Origin: Phoebastria nigripes | Lineage: Eukaryota; Chordata; Aves; Procellariiformes; Diomedeidae | NCBI GenBank assembly: GCA_035582835.1 | Contig: JAYKAV010002970.1 | Location: 62,001-126,000 of the forward strand | Length of the DNA stretch: 64,000 nucleotides | Direction: 5' to 3' | In this document: one piece after another, positions 1-13,100 of the stretch | Layout: every line of letters begins with the position of its first letter | Numbering within the stretch: the first letter of the stretch is position 1 | Translations under genes and position numbers: made by a program | Notes under the pieces: model-generated | Told to the model about the DNA's origin: nothing | Database searches by the model: none | The model's input: only the letters and a program-made list of their open reading frames with translations

Positions 1-2398
1 TACAACAGCACATGTTGTATAACTGCTCTCAGGTTTCTTTATCCAGGAGGCCCACATAAGTTCATGTGAGTCTAAATTCTGCTTTCAATATTTTAGTATG
101 AAACACAAAAAATTTCACGGAAATATCAGTCCAATTATGATTAACTCATATTGTAAACACAAGAACTGTTCGTAAACTAAGTTTTGCAAAAAATCTTAAG
201 CCTTTTTGATATTTTGTGAACAACTATCATATAAGAGGTGCTGGTTCAGTGTTCACATCAATTATTCATAAGTTATTATTTGTTAATGATTTATTTGAAC
301 CATGATTAGGCACTGTTTATAAATCAGAAGGTACTATTTCTCTCTCCAGATATAAGAATGAAATTTGTTAGACCAGATACCAGAGAATGTCAGCATCTGA
401 ACATATGAATTTTCAGGTAAAAACCATTAATGAAAAAATACTGACAATTTCAGATTTTGCATAAACTGTCATTTTTAAGTTACATCCTTGGAACAAGATG
501 ACTCAAGAATAAGAATAAAAGTAATTTTTGAAAATTCATCATAAGCTACTTCAAAATATTTGGTCAATTTTATTTATTGATAAAATTATGCCATTAAATT
601 TATGGCTAAATATATGAATCTGTAAGCTTTGTAAAATTGTATTGCTAACAAACTGGACATTGCATTAGAAGAATTAAGACTCAAATAAAACTCTACCCAT
701 TGATATAAATGAATTTATTTGAAAGACAAAGCTGAGTTTAACATATCCAGACTATACTTAAATAAAACAAATGACAAAAAGAAAAGAATTTTTTTTTTTT
801 TCTTTTACGCTGGTTGACCTAGTGGTCACTATTTTCATTATTTTTTTGGCTTAGAGGACTGTTATTTATTCTTTCCCTGTTTAGAATCCAGAGTTCTAGA
901 GGTCACTTATGAAGAAAGAATCTTTGAACATCCATTATCTGCAGGCACTGAAAGATTAGAGCTGTCATTTCCAGAAGTACATATTGACAGAAAACTGCTA
1001 TTTTTTAGTCTAATTTTGAGAACTGTTTAATAGAGCAGTGTCCATCAAGTGGGTATAGAAGGCCTAAGTATGAAAGATAATTTGAAAGCACTCAGTGTCT
1101 GTTATGTCACCTACCAATTTCAGTATATTGAAAGAATTCTGAATGACATATGTTCATATTTTATCAACAAAGATACTGTATAAAGCAATGTTTCTGATGA
1201 ACAGTTTTTACCCTCATTTTCTATGAAAACAAGTTTCATGTAATGATCTGTCTTTCTATGTTTATGTGTGTCTGTCTGTCTCTCCTTCTGTATGTCATCT
1301 ATGAAAAACATTTTTGAGCTCACTGGCAGATTTGAACCCATAAAGAGAAAAAGGCACAAAGATAATGACGTTTCCTGAAGTTTTGTAAAAATAGGCAGTG
1401 GGGTAAAGAAAAGAAATTCAGTGAGTTCTTCAGCTTTATATTAAACAACAGAAAGCTCATTTTATAAATGCCCCAATCACTGGATACAACGTCAGTCAAT
1501 GCTTGCAGTTAATTGCAGGGGACAAATCTAAAAAAATAACCCAGACTTCATTAGTTCCATGCCCACAGAACAATTTTTTTATAGCTTTTGTGAACACTGT
1601 TCTATGAGGAATACTGCATTTGCATTACTGTTGTGACTGTAGTCTGTTAAATGCCTTGTTCTTAATTTTCTAACAAAAGAAATACATGTGAAGCAAAAGT
1701 GTACATATATGAGAATAATGTATATAGACATACAGTTGCATGCATGCACATGTCAATGCAAAACTTGGAGCTGTACTTTTTTTGGCTTCCAATTTGGATT
1801 CCAACATTTCTGTATTACTTTAATATCGCATGTAAGTCTTGTGGTTCTATAATTTCTATTTTTAGTATCATAACACTCATGGAAACAAATTATTCCAGAA
1901 AAAAAGAAACTTCCCCAAATACTGATCTGCACAATTTCATTTTTTTTTCCTTCTTTTTCCCTGTCCTTTTATTTATTTTACAAGGTAATGATCTGATTGT
2001 ATGATGTGCATTCCTTTTGTCCTTTGTGAGCACACAAACTAAATGTGAAACCACCTGAAACAGAATAGCCAATGCAATAGTCTTAAGTCAAATGAAAAAA
2101 AAAAAGAAAAAAAGGGCTTGAATTAAACAAATTAATCATTTATAACTATTTCAATACAATCTTCACTTGGTCTTGAAGTGCAGTTCAGCATAATAAAAGG
2201 GGTATGATGTCTCAAGGGAATTTAATCTGATTCTTTTTCAATACTGAAATTATTCTGGAAAATTTTAACTGAGGTAGTAGAAGTTTCATTTCAGATCAAA
2301 CCAGGGAAAGCACTAAATCTCCTTTCTCCAGTAAAGGAACAATCCAGAGGAGGATTTCCAAGACATTCAATCTCTATATAAATAGATACAGGGACATG
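1..2398. other. AT-rich non-coding DNA, nothing recognised
   Basis: Only short, unrelated open frames occur, with no recognisable protein motif. Small homopolymer runs (about 789-801, 2095-2115) are the only structure I see. No repeat family was recognised by eye. Confidence 0.6.
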
Positions 2399-2424
2399 TA
2401 TATATATATACACACACACACACA
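2399..2424. repeat. (TA)n(CA)n microsatellite
   Basis: A compound dinucleotide tract: about six TA units followed by about eight CA units. It lies in otherwise unremarkable AT-rich sequence. Confidence 0.9.
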
Positions 2425-2769
2425 AATTTAAACTATACTGTCAGGCCAGTAACTGAATGACTATTCAGTATTGTTAGTAAATTACCATTATTCTAGGTCA
2501 AATCTTACAAAATACTCAGTAACCATTGTTCTCAAGTGAGGCGTTTGCAATTTAATACTTTTACAAATGCAGTCACTATGCTAAATGAGCTTTTTCTGAA
2601 AAACTAGCCAATTATTTAAATCCTTCAGTGGAGGTGGGGACTTTTGAGAATCTGGCTATTATTCAGAAACATATTTTAAAAATTATTTAGCACCAGGATC
2701 TTTAAAAGTATTTAGGGCTCAACTCTTTTTTCAAGGCCAGATATGTTGTGTCAGGTTCAGTTAAAGACC

Positions 2770-3560
2770 ATAGGAACATTTAAATTCCTACACACAGTTT
2801 GGTGTCTGAGCTTTATAATAATCAACAAATAAGGCTTGATTCAGTTGCCACACAAAAATGTCTAATGCTGTTTGAGATGCCATGGGGTATAGCCATCCTG
2901 TTTGCCACTCCAGAAGAGTGATGTAATTGGATATCTCGGTCACATGAAGAAATAAGATTTTGAAACCTTAATTTGGGGTTCTACAGTCTGGAACAGAATC
3001 TCACCCCTTACAGCTTGATAGAATTCACTGCACTATTCGGTTTTCAGCGCAATACCCTCAAAGAAATTGTACTGATCTCTATCAGCTATGTCAGCTTTGC
3101 CAAGAGCTAAACCATATGAACTACCTCAGACTAGATGACTAATGTGTTGGGTTTCATTGCCCTATTTCAGATATTAAAATTGTAGACATCTGCATGTGAG
3201 CTAGTCACAATAGTGTCAATAAGTACTTTAAGGTACAATTCATCTTATCAACAGAAGTGTCTGTATTAAGGCCTGTGTCTTAGTAGTTCTTGTTTTTATC
3301 ATTGGACTATATTGATAGGGTGGCCAACTCATCTGTAGACATCTAAGAGATGTCTGATGGATCCTACCTATAGAAATTTTTTACTCTTCAGTGACTTATG
3401 TGTATGTCTCAGTCCTAATCTTTTTATGCTCAAAAAGGCAGGTGCCTATGTCAACTGTGNGTCTGAATGTTCAGTTCACCAAAAATTATGTTTTAACAGG
3501 AATTAGAGCCCTAGTTTGAAATTACTGGGAGTTANCTGACTATGCCTTAAAGCATTGACT
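2770..3560. other. Possible ancient interspersed repeat, family not recognised
   Basis: This segment is less AT-rich than its surroundings. It contains a short perfect hairpin near 3,336-3,352 (GACATCT, loop AAG, AGATGTC). Its texture resembles the segments at about 20,580-20,880 and 56,890-57,550, with short phrases such as AATTCATC near 3,238. No terminal repeats or coding motifs are visible. The assignment is a hunch about texture, not an alignment. Confidence 0.2.
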
Positions 3561-5041
3561 ACTAAAATTTCTGTTATACATAGGACCTGAAAGACAAGCA
3601 GAAAGTAAGGAATCATTGGCTATGTCTCACTCAGTTGACCAGAGGCAGAATTGATGATGTCTGCAACTGCTAAATAAGAGAGAACTGGGGACCTATCTAT
3701 CTCTGCGCCTCATGCCATGTGTCACAAAGTGACTTAAGAAGTTATATTACTTAGGGATATACCTCTTCAGAACTGACAAGAGAAAACTGGGGAGGAAACT
3801 CAAGCCCTTAACACCTCACCAAATACACTGCTTTTTTTATCTCATTTCATGGCAATGTTGTGAATTTCTGCAGCATTCTCTTTCTCTCTCTCTAAAGGCC
3901 TAGCCATTAGCTAGACAAGCGTGGATATAAACTAGTTGATAACTACTTGGCCTCAAGGAGAGAGGTTGGTCTTTGACTCTTTTTTATTAAGCAGTGTAGG
4001 CAAAGAGCCATTTATGTCTTTAATCCATTGCTTTTTAATATAAACTAGGACATTAGTAAGACAGCGGCTCCTACCAATCTTCTCTATGAACGAAATGTCT
4101 CCAGGGAAAAAGACTGAAAACAATCTACTTTTTTAACAGTTACAGAAGGTTATACTTACAAAATGTTCATGTAGTTGCACAAAACATGAGATTCTAATTC
4201 TTCTTTCTCTTTCACTGATGACTTTACTTGACAACTTTGCTAGCTTCCAGGGAAATTTTCTCAGCAAATTTCACCAGCTTATTTGTGAAGAGAATCAAAA
4301 GGCTGCACAGCATAATATTTGAATATAATTTACAAGAAACAATCTATTATTTTTTCAGATCTTCTGCTTAAAATTTGTAATTAGTACTTACACCCTAATT
4401 CTGCAGATGTATTGCAAAGTTGCTTTCTCATCTTTGTGAGTTGTTAACTAGCAATTGTGCTATGACAGTTCAAGGTTACTTCTTTAACTTTAATCAAATC
4501 CTGATGATTCTTATTATCTTTTGTTTCCTGATACCATGGTCATATTTGTGATCTATATTCTCCACATCAATGACCTCATGGTCATTAAACTTTTTTAATT
4601 TATTAATATAAGAAGTATTGTCTCAGTACTTGCAAAATACAGTGGGCTCAGTTTCCTGCCATTTCTCAGACTTTCCTTTTGCTATACTTGCTTTCTGCTT
4701 TTGCTTAAAGCTGCTCTTCCATCTGTTCCTACCCAAAAAATATAATTTCAGGTATTAAACGTCACATATTTTATTAGCTGATATTATATAACAAGTGCTT
4801 AGCTTGGCACATTCTCTAAAACATGAGCAAATGCATTTTGTAGAAAAGGATTGTGTACTTAAGTAGTAGAAGTAGTAGCTACTGTATTAGGCACTGAAAT
4901 GTTTCAGTAGCCAATAAAAAAAAGAGCACATTCTTTGTTGTCTCAGGTTCTGAAGAGCTTCCAGTCTGAGCACATAGAGAGAGAAGAAAATATAACTTAG
5001 AAGAAATAAAAAATGTGACAACGGCAAAAATACAAGGTTTC
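3561..5041. other. AT-rich non-coding DNA, nothing recognised
   Basis: No open frame with a recognisable motif, no LTR or LINE termini, and no tandem array. A short CT run lies near 3,880-3,895. Confidence 0.55.
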
Positions 5042-5065
5042 TTTGTTTGTTTGTTTGTTTGTTTT
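5042..5065. repeat. (TTTG)n microsatellite
   Basis: About six uninterrupted TTTG units, ending in TTTTCC. Confidence 0.9.
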
Positions 5066-7690
5066 CCTAGTATGGCATGAATATATGGAGGAAAAAAAAT
5101 TAATAAAAAAGAACATTGGAGGGAAGTAGAAAATTGGGACTATGCAGAAAAGAAGAAAGATCATGTAATAAAGTTGATGTGAAGCGACTGAGAGAAGGGC
5201 GAAGCAAAAATACTGTCACTACAGCACTAGGAGGCTGTGTCTACACAGAACAGTGGCCTCTCACTGTTGGCCTTTCCTGAAATGTTGGGACTGACTCAAG
5301 GGGTACTGCTACCTTTGTCTGGCTTAGATTATACTTGGTGATGTACCTGTATCTCCCACAGGTTACTGACATGCGGCACTGGGAAATTCCAGAGTTGTTC
5401 CCCCTTAAGAGGATCCCCACACCATCCAGTTGCAAAAGTAGATGGCCTTTGCAGGAAACTTGGCCACAAATGAAGTTCAGAAAGGAAGTGTGAACATAAA
5501 GGAAGTGGGAAGCTCCTCAGAAATTACGTGATTAGGGACACTTATTTTTGTATATACAGTGTTGGGCAAGAGGATTACTTCTCAAGGTGCTTCATTTCTT
5601 TCTAATTTCTGAAGTAAAACCTCCCTGGTGTGCAAATAGCTTCTATCCTATTCTACCTGTGGCCTGAGTATGCTGTCCTCCAGGGCCCACTTTTTCAAAA
5701 TTATTTGAGAGCTAAAGCCTGAGTTCATAAAGATTTTATTCTTTTAAAACTTTTGTAAACTCGGTTCTAGATGGCCATCTCATGCTCATTGCACAAAGAG
5801 ACTCACAAATTATTTGTTTTAGTACTTAGCCATTACCTGATCCAGGTAGAAGCTTTCACATTTGGGTTTATGTAAAACGTAACTAGAACAAGTAACATTA
5901 CTTTCCTTTTGCAGAGTCCAGAACACTCATTTAGGTCAAGAAAGACAAGGTAGAAGTCCTTCCTTTATTTATGTGGTTTTTAAAATGTATTTTCTGTAAA
6001 GTCCATAAAGAAAATGCCCTTAATAGTGGACTGTAGAACAGTTCTTTTTTTTTTTTCATCCATACCATTTGTCTGTTCAAAGTAGAACAGTTTTAACTAG
6101 AGAAAGAATAAGTTCACATTCCTCTCTAAATATTATATCTATTAGGATTTTCTTTTGGAGATAGGGCTTAAGTATCTTCAAACAAAGGAAGAACTGTAGT
6201 ATGAATATCCAATATAATCGCTGAAACCTCTATCTACTAGGCTATGAGAGCAGAGGGAGGTACTACTTCCTCTTTCTGTCACTAGAAGAGAAACTGTTTT
6301 AAGTGCCTAATCCCAGGGTGATATTCAAGGCTATGAACCCAGTAGAACTCCTAATAGCTTTATAGAGTCTTAGGTTAAACTGCATTTTTATCAGCACTCC
6401 ATATTTCTTAATTTAGGTNTCTTGTACTTCTTTATGTTATATTTTGTAGGTCTCATTCTAAGGTACTCAAATTTTGTAGAGAGCCTGAGTTTGCTGTAGA
6501 GAAATCAGCAGACAGAAAGATATTGAAAGTTTGGCTCATTGTTCAAATACCAAATCCACTTAACCTCTAATTCTCAGAAACTGGGTGTGCAGAAGGCACA
6601 GTTAAAAGCACCTATCAATAATATGACTAATATAATAACTCACAAAATTTTCTTCATACATGCATGAAATATCACGTTTCAGCCTCACTTAATTAATATG
6701 TACTGCAAATTCATTTTCATGAGCGTTCTTTTCCATTCATCACTGATTTAGAAATGTGCAACTGTGTGGTGCCGCTGCATAATTACAGGTGTCTGTTTCA
6801 TTTTTACTAGACAAGGTATAATTAATATGTAAATTCTTTTCTTTTTCTGTGGGAGAGAGGCATGTTGGTATTTTAAAGAGCAATGTGTGAGCTATGGGAC
6901 AGTGACAGGATAAATATAAGGAGAGTTCATTTCTCTGTGTGCTGAGGGAAGTAAATTACAATCTTCTCTGTCCCTTACTACTAAGAAAATTGTGCAAAGT
7001 TTTGCATCAGGAGGCAGCTTCAGAAATAGCAGAAATTGAGGTGTAAATAGAAACAGGAGATGGGAAGAAAGACATAAATGGTTGTCCTGTAGGCAGGCAC
7101 AGTTGCAAAATCATACAGGAGAGAGGGGAGAAAAAAACAAACTGAGGAAAAATATCAAATGGGAAACAAAGGAAACAACAATGGAGTCTGTTATGAACTT
7201 CACTTATATAGAGGTACATCAGGAGTAAAAACAATGCAAATATTTTGGGTGTAAAAGAGAGTAAATGGGAGGTGAGTTTGAACAATTATGTGAGAACTTT
7301 CTTGTGTCCGTGGTTCTGAGATACTCTCAGCACCAATTTTGCCTTTTCTGAAAATTTTTCTACTCATTCACAACTTCAGTGAAGCTTCTTTTGAGAAGCT
7401 ACAAACCAGTACAGGTTAGGACCTAGAAAAATAATATTATAACAAATATTACCCTTAATTTTTTCCCTACTAGGAGAGCTCAGTTTATCTTTTGTCCAAG
7501 ACCTAACCAGACATTGTCAATATAGAATGTAAATTATATTCTTATGTGACTTAACCACATTTTCCCAGGTACTAAAACTAAGACTTCCTTCTCATTGCTG
7601 AAGGAATCTGAGAGTTGGCAGCTACTGCCTTTCACCTTGTCATTTTCCTCCATTTACCTTTCTGTGCCCATGAGATGTGATGATTAATGA
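5066..7690. other. Non-coding DNA, nothing firmly recognised
   Basis: Contains scattered single Ns and an open frame at 5,241-5,435 (minus) with no recognisable domain. 6,650-6,850 has several TTAATTAA/TAATTA-type words that could be homeodomain sites, but AT-richness alone could produce them. Confidence 0.5.
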
Positions 7691-7699
7691 TCTAACCTT

Positions 7700-8310
7700 A
7701 CATGGTCTTGCTGGACAGTGTGAAGCTCCAGTGGCTTCAGGGCTATGTGTCCACCAAACTCANCAACTTGAAGATTGTCAGCAGGTTTAATGCTCTGTTA
7801 ATGCAAGCAGCCATGCCGAATGATATCCTTCAGACTCTTTAAAATCAGTTGGATGTTTTGCCTGTTACTCCTACTGGAAGGCTATTCCAGGAAACTTTTT
7901 TCTAATTTTCAGACAGTTTATAGACATTTGCTTTTGTGATAACATTGCTCTTTAGCTCAAATAGATCTCTTTCTTCCTGCTGTTTAACCCTGGTGGGTTT
8001 AATATCATCTGTCCTCTCAGACTTAGGTTCCAAGATCTTTTCATGTCGTCTTTGCATGAAAAGTTGTCTATTCCCTAATCATCTTAGCCTGCATCTGTTC
8101 TAATACAATTTCATCATTCTTGGAGACAGGTGGCCAAAACTGCAAGGAGTCATCCACGAGAAGTCTTACCATAGTCCAGGGTGCTTGGGCTACATAGCCA
8201 TCAACCCCTGAGTCATGCAAGAATATCTTGCCTGTCATACCAAAAGTTTTTATCTGCCTTCCTGGTTTATATGGTCATATTCACTCCCTCAAATATGAAC
8301 ACGATTTGAA
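7700..8310 (-). mobile_element. Degraded CR1-like LINE fragment (antisense)
   Basis: Read on the minus strand, the segment follows the order of phrases found near the 3' part of CR1 ORF2. In forward orientation, GGTGGCCAAAACTG near 8,128 corresponds to the CR1 phrase for 'WAPHY' (GGTGCCCAAAACTG type). It is followed by a decayed CTTACCATAG phrase (CTCACCAGTG type) and CCTTCCTGG...GGTCATATTCAC (CCTTCTTGGCCACCTGGGCACAC type). Nearer 7,880, AGGCTATTCCAGG resembles the 'GGCAGCCTGTTCCA' phrase. No reading frame survives. It is much more diverged than the CR1 at 24,295-29,636, so it is probably an old copy. Boundaries are approximate. Confidence 0.55.
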
Positions 8311-10009
8311 ACTATTTCATTAATATGTGGATATTTCAACTGTTTATTACTGATTGTACCATATTTTCTAGATAATCTGTACAATCTGTTCAATCTTTTT
8401 AATAACTATGTGGGTTTTTTTTTACAAAACTACCAAATAAATCAACTTTGTTTTTTCTCAATATCCATTGCATTCTCTAGTATACCAAATTTTTGTTTTC
8501 TTGTATTTTAAAGCCAGGAACAGGAACAAAAGGAATTACAGGTCTAACCTAAGATTGCCTTTTGTAATACTAGCATTGACCTCAGAAGTAAGAAAAACTT
8601 TAATGTGATACATTTCATATGATTTGTATTAACTTTACAAAAGCAAGTACTCTCTGGCATAGATACAAAACAAATAATACTTGATCACAGTTGTAATGTT
8701 TTTACTATTCTGCTAGATTCAGACACTAGTTGAAGACATTAACTATTACAAAAGTATTAAAAATTGAGCTACATTCCTGACTCAGAATTTTGGGGCCTGG
8801 GGGTATGGGTGATATTGCAAATGAGCATTTGAACATTATTTTCTCTGGCACTTTATTTTGTTCTTATTCTTGCTATCTTAATGAATTGAACACAAAACTA
8901 TAGAACCTTGTCTTAAGTATACCAGTTGAACAAGTTTTTAAAAGTATATACTTCTGAAGGTCATACAGTGTTAGCTTTTGAGTCAAATCTGCTACATGAT
9001 TGCTGCACATGTCATTCTTCTATGATATAAGTGCCATTCTCCTGGGATAAGTGAAGTTTCATGTCTCCATTCTGCAAGAAACTCCACTTAGTTGGACTCC
9101 TGTGTCCACATAAAGCCAAAGGTCTGATGAAAGTCTTGGTTAAGGAAATTGCCCTGGAGCTAGGAGGGGGAAATTGAATTGCTCATATGAAAGAATTTGG
9201 TTAAGAGAGCAGGCCCTGACAGCCACTTGGGCCTGTCAGGGTTACCTATCAGAGATATCAAGGTTTTAGGGGTTTTAATGTCATATAAAACCTGTATATG
9301 ACTGAAACTTTCAAAACTTTTGCTCAGCCACAATCCTATTTCTACAGATACGAGTGTTTTTCACAAGCAGAGAATATCTCCTAGTTCTGAGGCTTCACTA
9401 CTGAGCATACAGCTCAGAGCGCGTCTGGTGAAAAAACAGCTGCCTCACAGGATTACTGTAGAAATTACCCTGAAAAAATATTACTTTATTGCAAAGACTG
9501 AGAAGAACTTANGAGTGTTTAAGCTTCACTATATAGCCAGAATCACTCTCAAATATCGTTTTAAAAGAAGTCTCCTAGGACATAGCTTGACCAAGAACTC
9601 ATAGCACCATGAATCCACTGGGAACACTTTATGATGCATTGGGGAACAGAGGGTGTTTTGAAACCTGTGGACAAGCACAAATCTGCCACTAGATCTTCAC
9701 TAGATCACATTGCTCCTGAGGGAATCAGGGGATCAGTATTCAGGATGACCACTTTGATAAATAACAAATTCTTGGGGTTTCTGGGCGTTCAGAAGTGCTC
9801 CTGAATATCTTGCTGAACAACAATATGCTTTTCTGATTACACTGATTGCTAGAAAACACTTCTTTGATGCCTTGGGTATCAGCTGTCTACTTGGACTGTG
9901 CAGCTTCTAAGGGTTCACATGCTGTTACTCTTTGAGTACCTGAGACATGTCCTAGGGAGCTGGAAAATTGTAAAGACTCCCACTGCCCTGTTTGCTTATT
10001 TGTCAAACC
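8311..10009. other. Non-coding DNA, nothing firmly recognised
   Basis: Contains a small perfect 9-bp inverted repeat at 9,214-9,222 / 9,233-9,241 (CCCTGACAG ... CTGTCAGGG). A TATA-like phrase lies near 9,281 (CATATAAAACC). The chance open frame at 9,320-9,604 has no recognisable motif. An old LTR is possible here, but no termini or target duplication could be found. Confidence 0.45.
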
Positions 10010-10151
10010 CTTGGGTAAGGAGCACTTAGTTATTACAGGTTACCCGCCAATGTCATGGGTAAATGACAGTGGGTTTTATATTCCCAACTAAGCAATTCTT
10101 TTAGCCTTTTTTGGGGGGTAACCGATAATAACTAAGTGCTCCTTACCCAAA
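10010..10151. repeat. 142-bp foldback element with 36-bp inverted arms
   Basis: Left arm 10,010-10,045 begins CTTGGGTAAGGAGCACTTAG. The right arm, about 10,116-10,151, ends CTAAGTGCTCCTTACCCAA plus one extra A/G. The arms are reverse complements at about 34 of 36 positions, with two mismatches near the inner end (GTAACCTGTAA versus GTAACCGATAA). The loop of about 70 nt has two smaller hairpins: TGTCAT/ATGACA at 10,051-10,068 and AGTGGG/CCCAACT at 10,068-10,089. The shape fits a small non-autonomous DNA transposon (MITE) or a palindromic duplication. No convincing target-site duplication was found, so the mechanism is open. Confidence 0.85.
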
Positions 10152-13100
10152 GACATGACTGTAATGAAAAGCAGATGAGTGGGTATAAGTAGAGAGAATC
10201 AGACAACCATGTATGATACTTCCACCACACGTTTTCCTAGCCTTCAAGAATTTGCAACACAAGAATTCCTTGACCCAAAAACTGTTTTCATGTTTTCAGT
10301 AATCCTCAATGGATTTCTTCTGTATGAACTTGTTCAGTCTCTCTTGAAATACGTGAAAACTTTTAGCATCCTGTAACAGGGAATTTTATACTTTGACAAC
10401 ATATTTTGTAAAGAACCTAGTAACTATTAACCCAGACCAGGCTGGAGTAAATAAGTAAATAAGATAAATAAAGGTATTTATACACAAAAAACCACTGTGA
10501 TGTTCTGCTACACATCACAGTAGTAAAATAGAGGCATAGGTGAGGAAGTGAAGGAAAAACGGTTAATCTACTAGACTAAGATTAAACCGGAAATTCTTCC
10601 TCCAACCGATTGTTTGTAACCTTTCCTGAAATAAACCTTTATAAATATCTTTTTTATATACCTTACACCTCAGAGACAACATCATCCTGAGGGAGAAAGT
10701 CTCCTCTTCAGAGTCCTTCCAGGTGTCTGGCATGCATTTAATATTTTTCTCCAAAGCAAGTTTACTTCTTTCTTTTCTTATAGACAGTCCACCCATTCTC
10801 CTTAATTAAAATACGTACTGGCTCACTTCCTCACTCTCTTAGAAAGGTGGATGTCTCTTTGTTAGAACAGGTGTCAACTCCTTACTTGACTGACTACTTA
10901 ACCTCAAGCTATAAAACTCTTCCCCTTTGTGTCATGACATAGTGTATTTGTTCCATTATGACTAATTCTGGCTCTTATTTCTCATTCTCAAAGATAAACC
11001 ACACCTTTTGTTGCTGGCCTTCATCTGACGTCAGACACAGTGAGTATTTATAATGACTGTATCTTTCTTCAAGCTTGATGTAGCAAAATTTAAAATGCAT
11101 TTTGGGGGGGATTTTAATACCTGGATGTACAGACTGTTTACACACTCTGTTACAACATGACACTGAAGGGCTATAAATTCTGTCACTTGGATCAAAATTT
11201 TCCCAAGTACCATTAGAAAGGGGTTACAGTACATGTTAATATCACCCTAGTTTCTAGTTTCACAGCTAAGTCTCCAGCTTCTGTACAGCAAATTGGAGGC
11301 TCTTAAACTGGTGTATTATTAAGTCATTCACACTGATAGTGAGAACATCAATGGTTACTTTTGTAGCTCGTGCATCCAAAAATAAATTGATCTGAAATGT
11401 AAAACAACATATTCTAGAGTGTAAAAGAACCACTTCCTGATGTAGTTACAAAAACATTTCTCTGTTATGCTGTAATTCCATTCCACAAGAAGGGACTACA
11501 TTTTAAAAAATATTTTGCAATTACAAGTACAAATAGTTTTTCCAAGGTCCTTTTTTTTTTTTTTTTCCTTTCTTATATATATTTTTAGTATCAGCATTGA
11601 GTAACAGAATTTCTCGAATTCTTTCCCAATGGATACTTTAATAGGTAGAGAGCTGAGCTCGTTTCCAAATCTGTCTCCATATTTAGCTTTTCAATGTTGG
11701 ATGCTATAGTCTTTTTGAGAATCAGGTTCTGAATCTTTCATGAAATACCATGCGATATTATTGTTGACAACCTATTTGGAAAAAATATCTAGCTAGTGGA
11801 ACTGATGAACACAGTCTTTGAAGTCTAATATGAATCAGTACAATTTTGATGCTTACTTCGGGTAAAACATATTTTGTGGACAACATACTTCTGAACATGA
11901 AATTCTCTAATTTCTAGTGTTCAAAAAGATGTTTGTCTCCACATCTGAAAATTCTTTTTTTTTTGACAGAATTAGGGAAAATAAATTGTTCTTTTTTTCC
12001 TTGATTTTTTTTTTTCATTTCCCTGCTTTCCCTCTCTTTTCACTATTATTAACCAAAATTGGAAGAAGAAAGAGAGAGAAGTGAAAACATGAGATATGGA
12101 AATTACATAAAGGAAGTTTTTTTTAATGAGAAACATTCAAAAATCATATTAGTAGAAATTAATTAAATCTACCAAAAGATTCTTTAAAAATTTCAAAATC
12201 TTCCATTTTTCTCACTATTAAACAGCTCTATTAAGTGCCTTGCTGGATAGAAGGCTGAAACTAAGGATATACACAGTTTAAATCAGGTTCTGAATGCACA
12301 TATGATCTGTACGGGAGTAACAGAACTGTTAGAATACAGTGACATGATTTCTTTTCAGATAGTGACAATACTGACATACAAGGTGTGCAGCCCTTGTATG
12401 TATGTAAGCTCATATGACAAAATACATCCCCTCCTACTCCAAAGACTGATTCTGAGGAAACAGCCCATCCACAACTGTTCTCCGTGATTTTTTCCATTAC
12501 CATAAGATTGTGCTTTTGTCTAATGCCTGTGTCGTAGAAGCCAATGAAGTTTAGCTAGAACAAAATTAGAATAAAATATGAATAAAAGGTTTCCAGAACA
12601 TGCATACTTGTTTGTAAAGCATATCACCTCATCTGTACTCAGAGACAACCCAGCAAAAACTTGCAGGAGTTCAAAAAGAAGATTCCTTCTTTTCATACTA
12701 GGTATTGACCAAGCCCTTAAGAAATTTCTACTGAAATAAAATAGTACTTACTTTCATAAGTAATAAAATCTTAAATAAGGATTTATCTTGAACAATCATG
12801 GTGATATATGATTATGAGTATACACACAGATTTCCAGAGCATTTTAACGTGATCAGTATCTGAAAATGCCCAAACTGGGGAACTATAAACTAAAATATTA
12901 TGAAAATGAAATACATTTTAGCTATTTCAGGTAACATCAACAAGTATGCTCAGCAAGGCTCGTAGTAAAAATGATTATTTTAAGTGAGTATAAGAGGAAG
13001 TAACTACCACTTGAATAATGCATGGATTCTGGNTATTGTGCAGGATCAGCCTTTCATTGTCCAGGGTAATTTAAACATGTGGTATAAAATATATAAAAAG

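Noticed and set aside
10010..10151. Foldback read as a microRNA precursor
   Set aside because: A 70-nt loop and 36-bp arms are not a typical pre-miRNA shape, and there is no evidence of expression.
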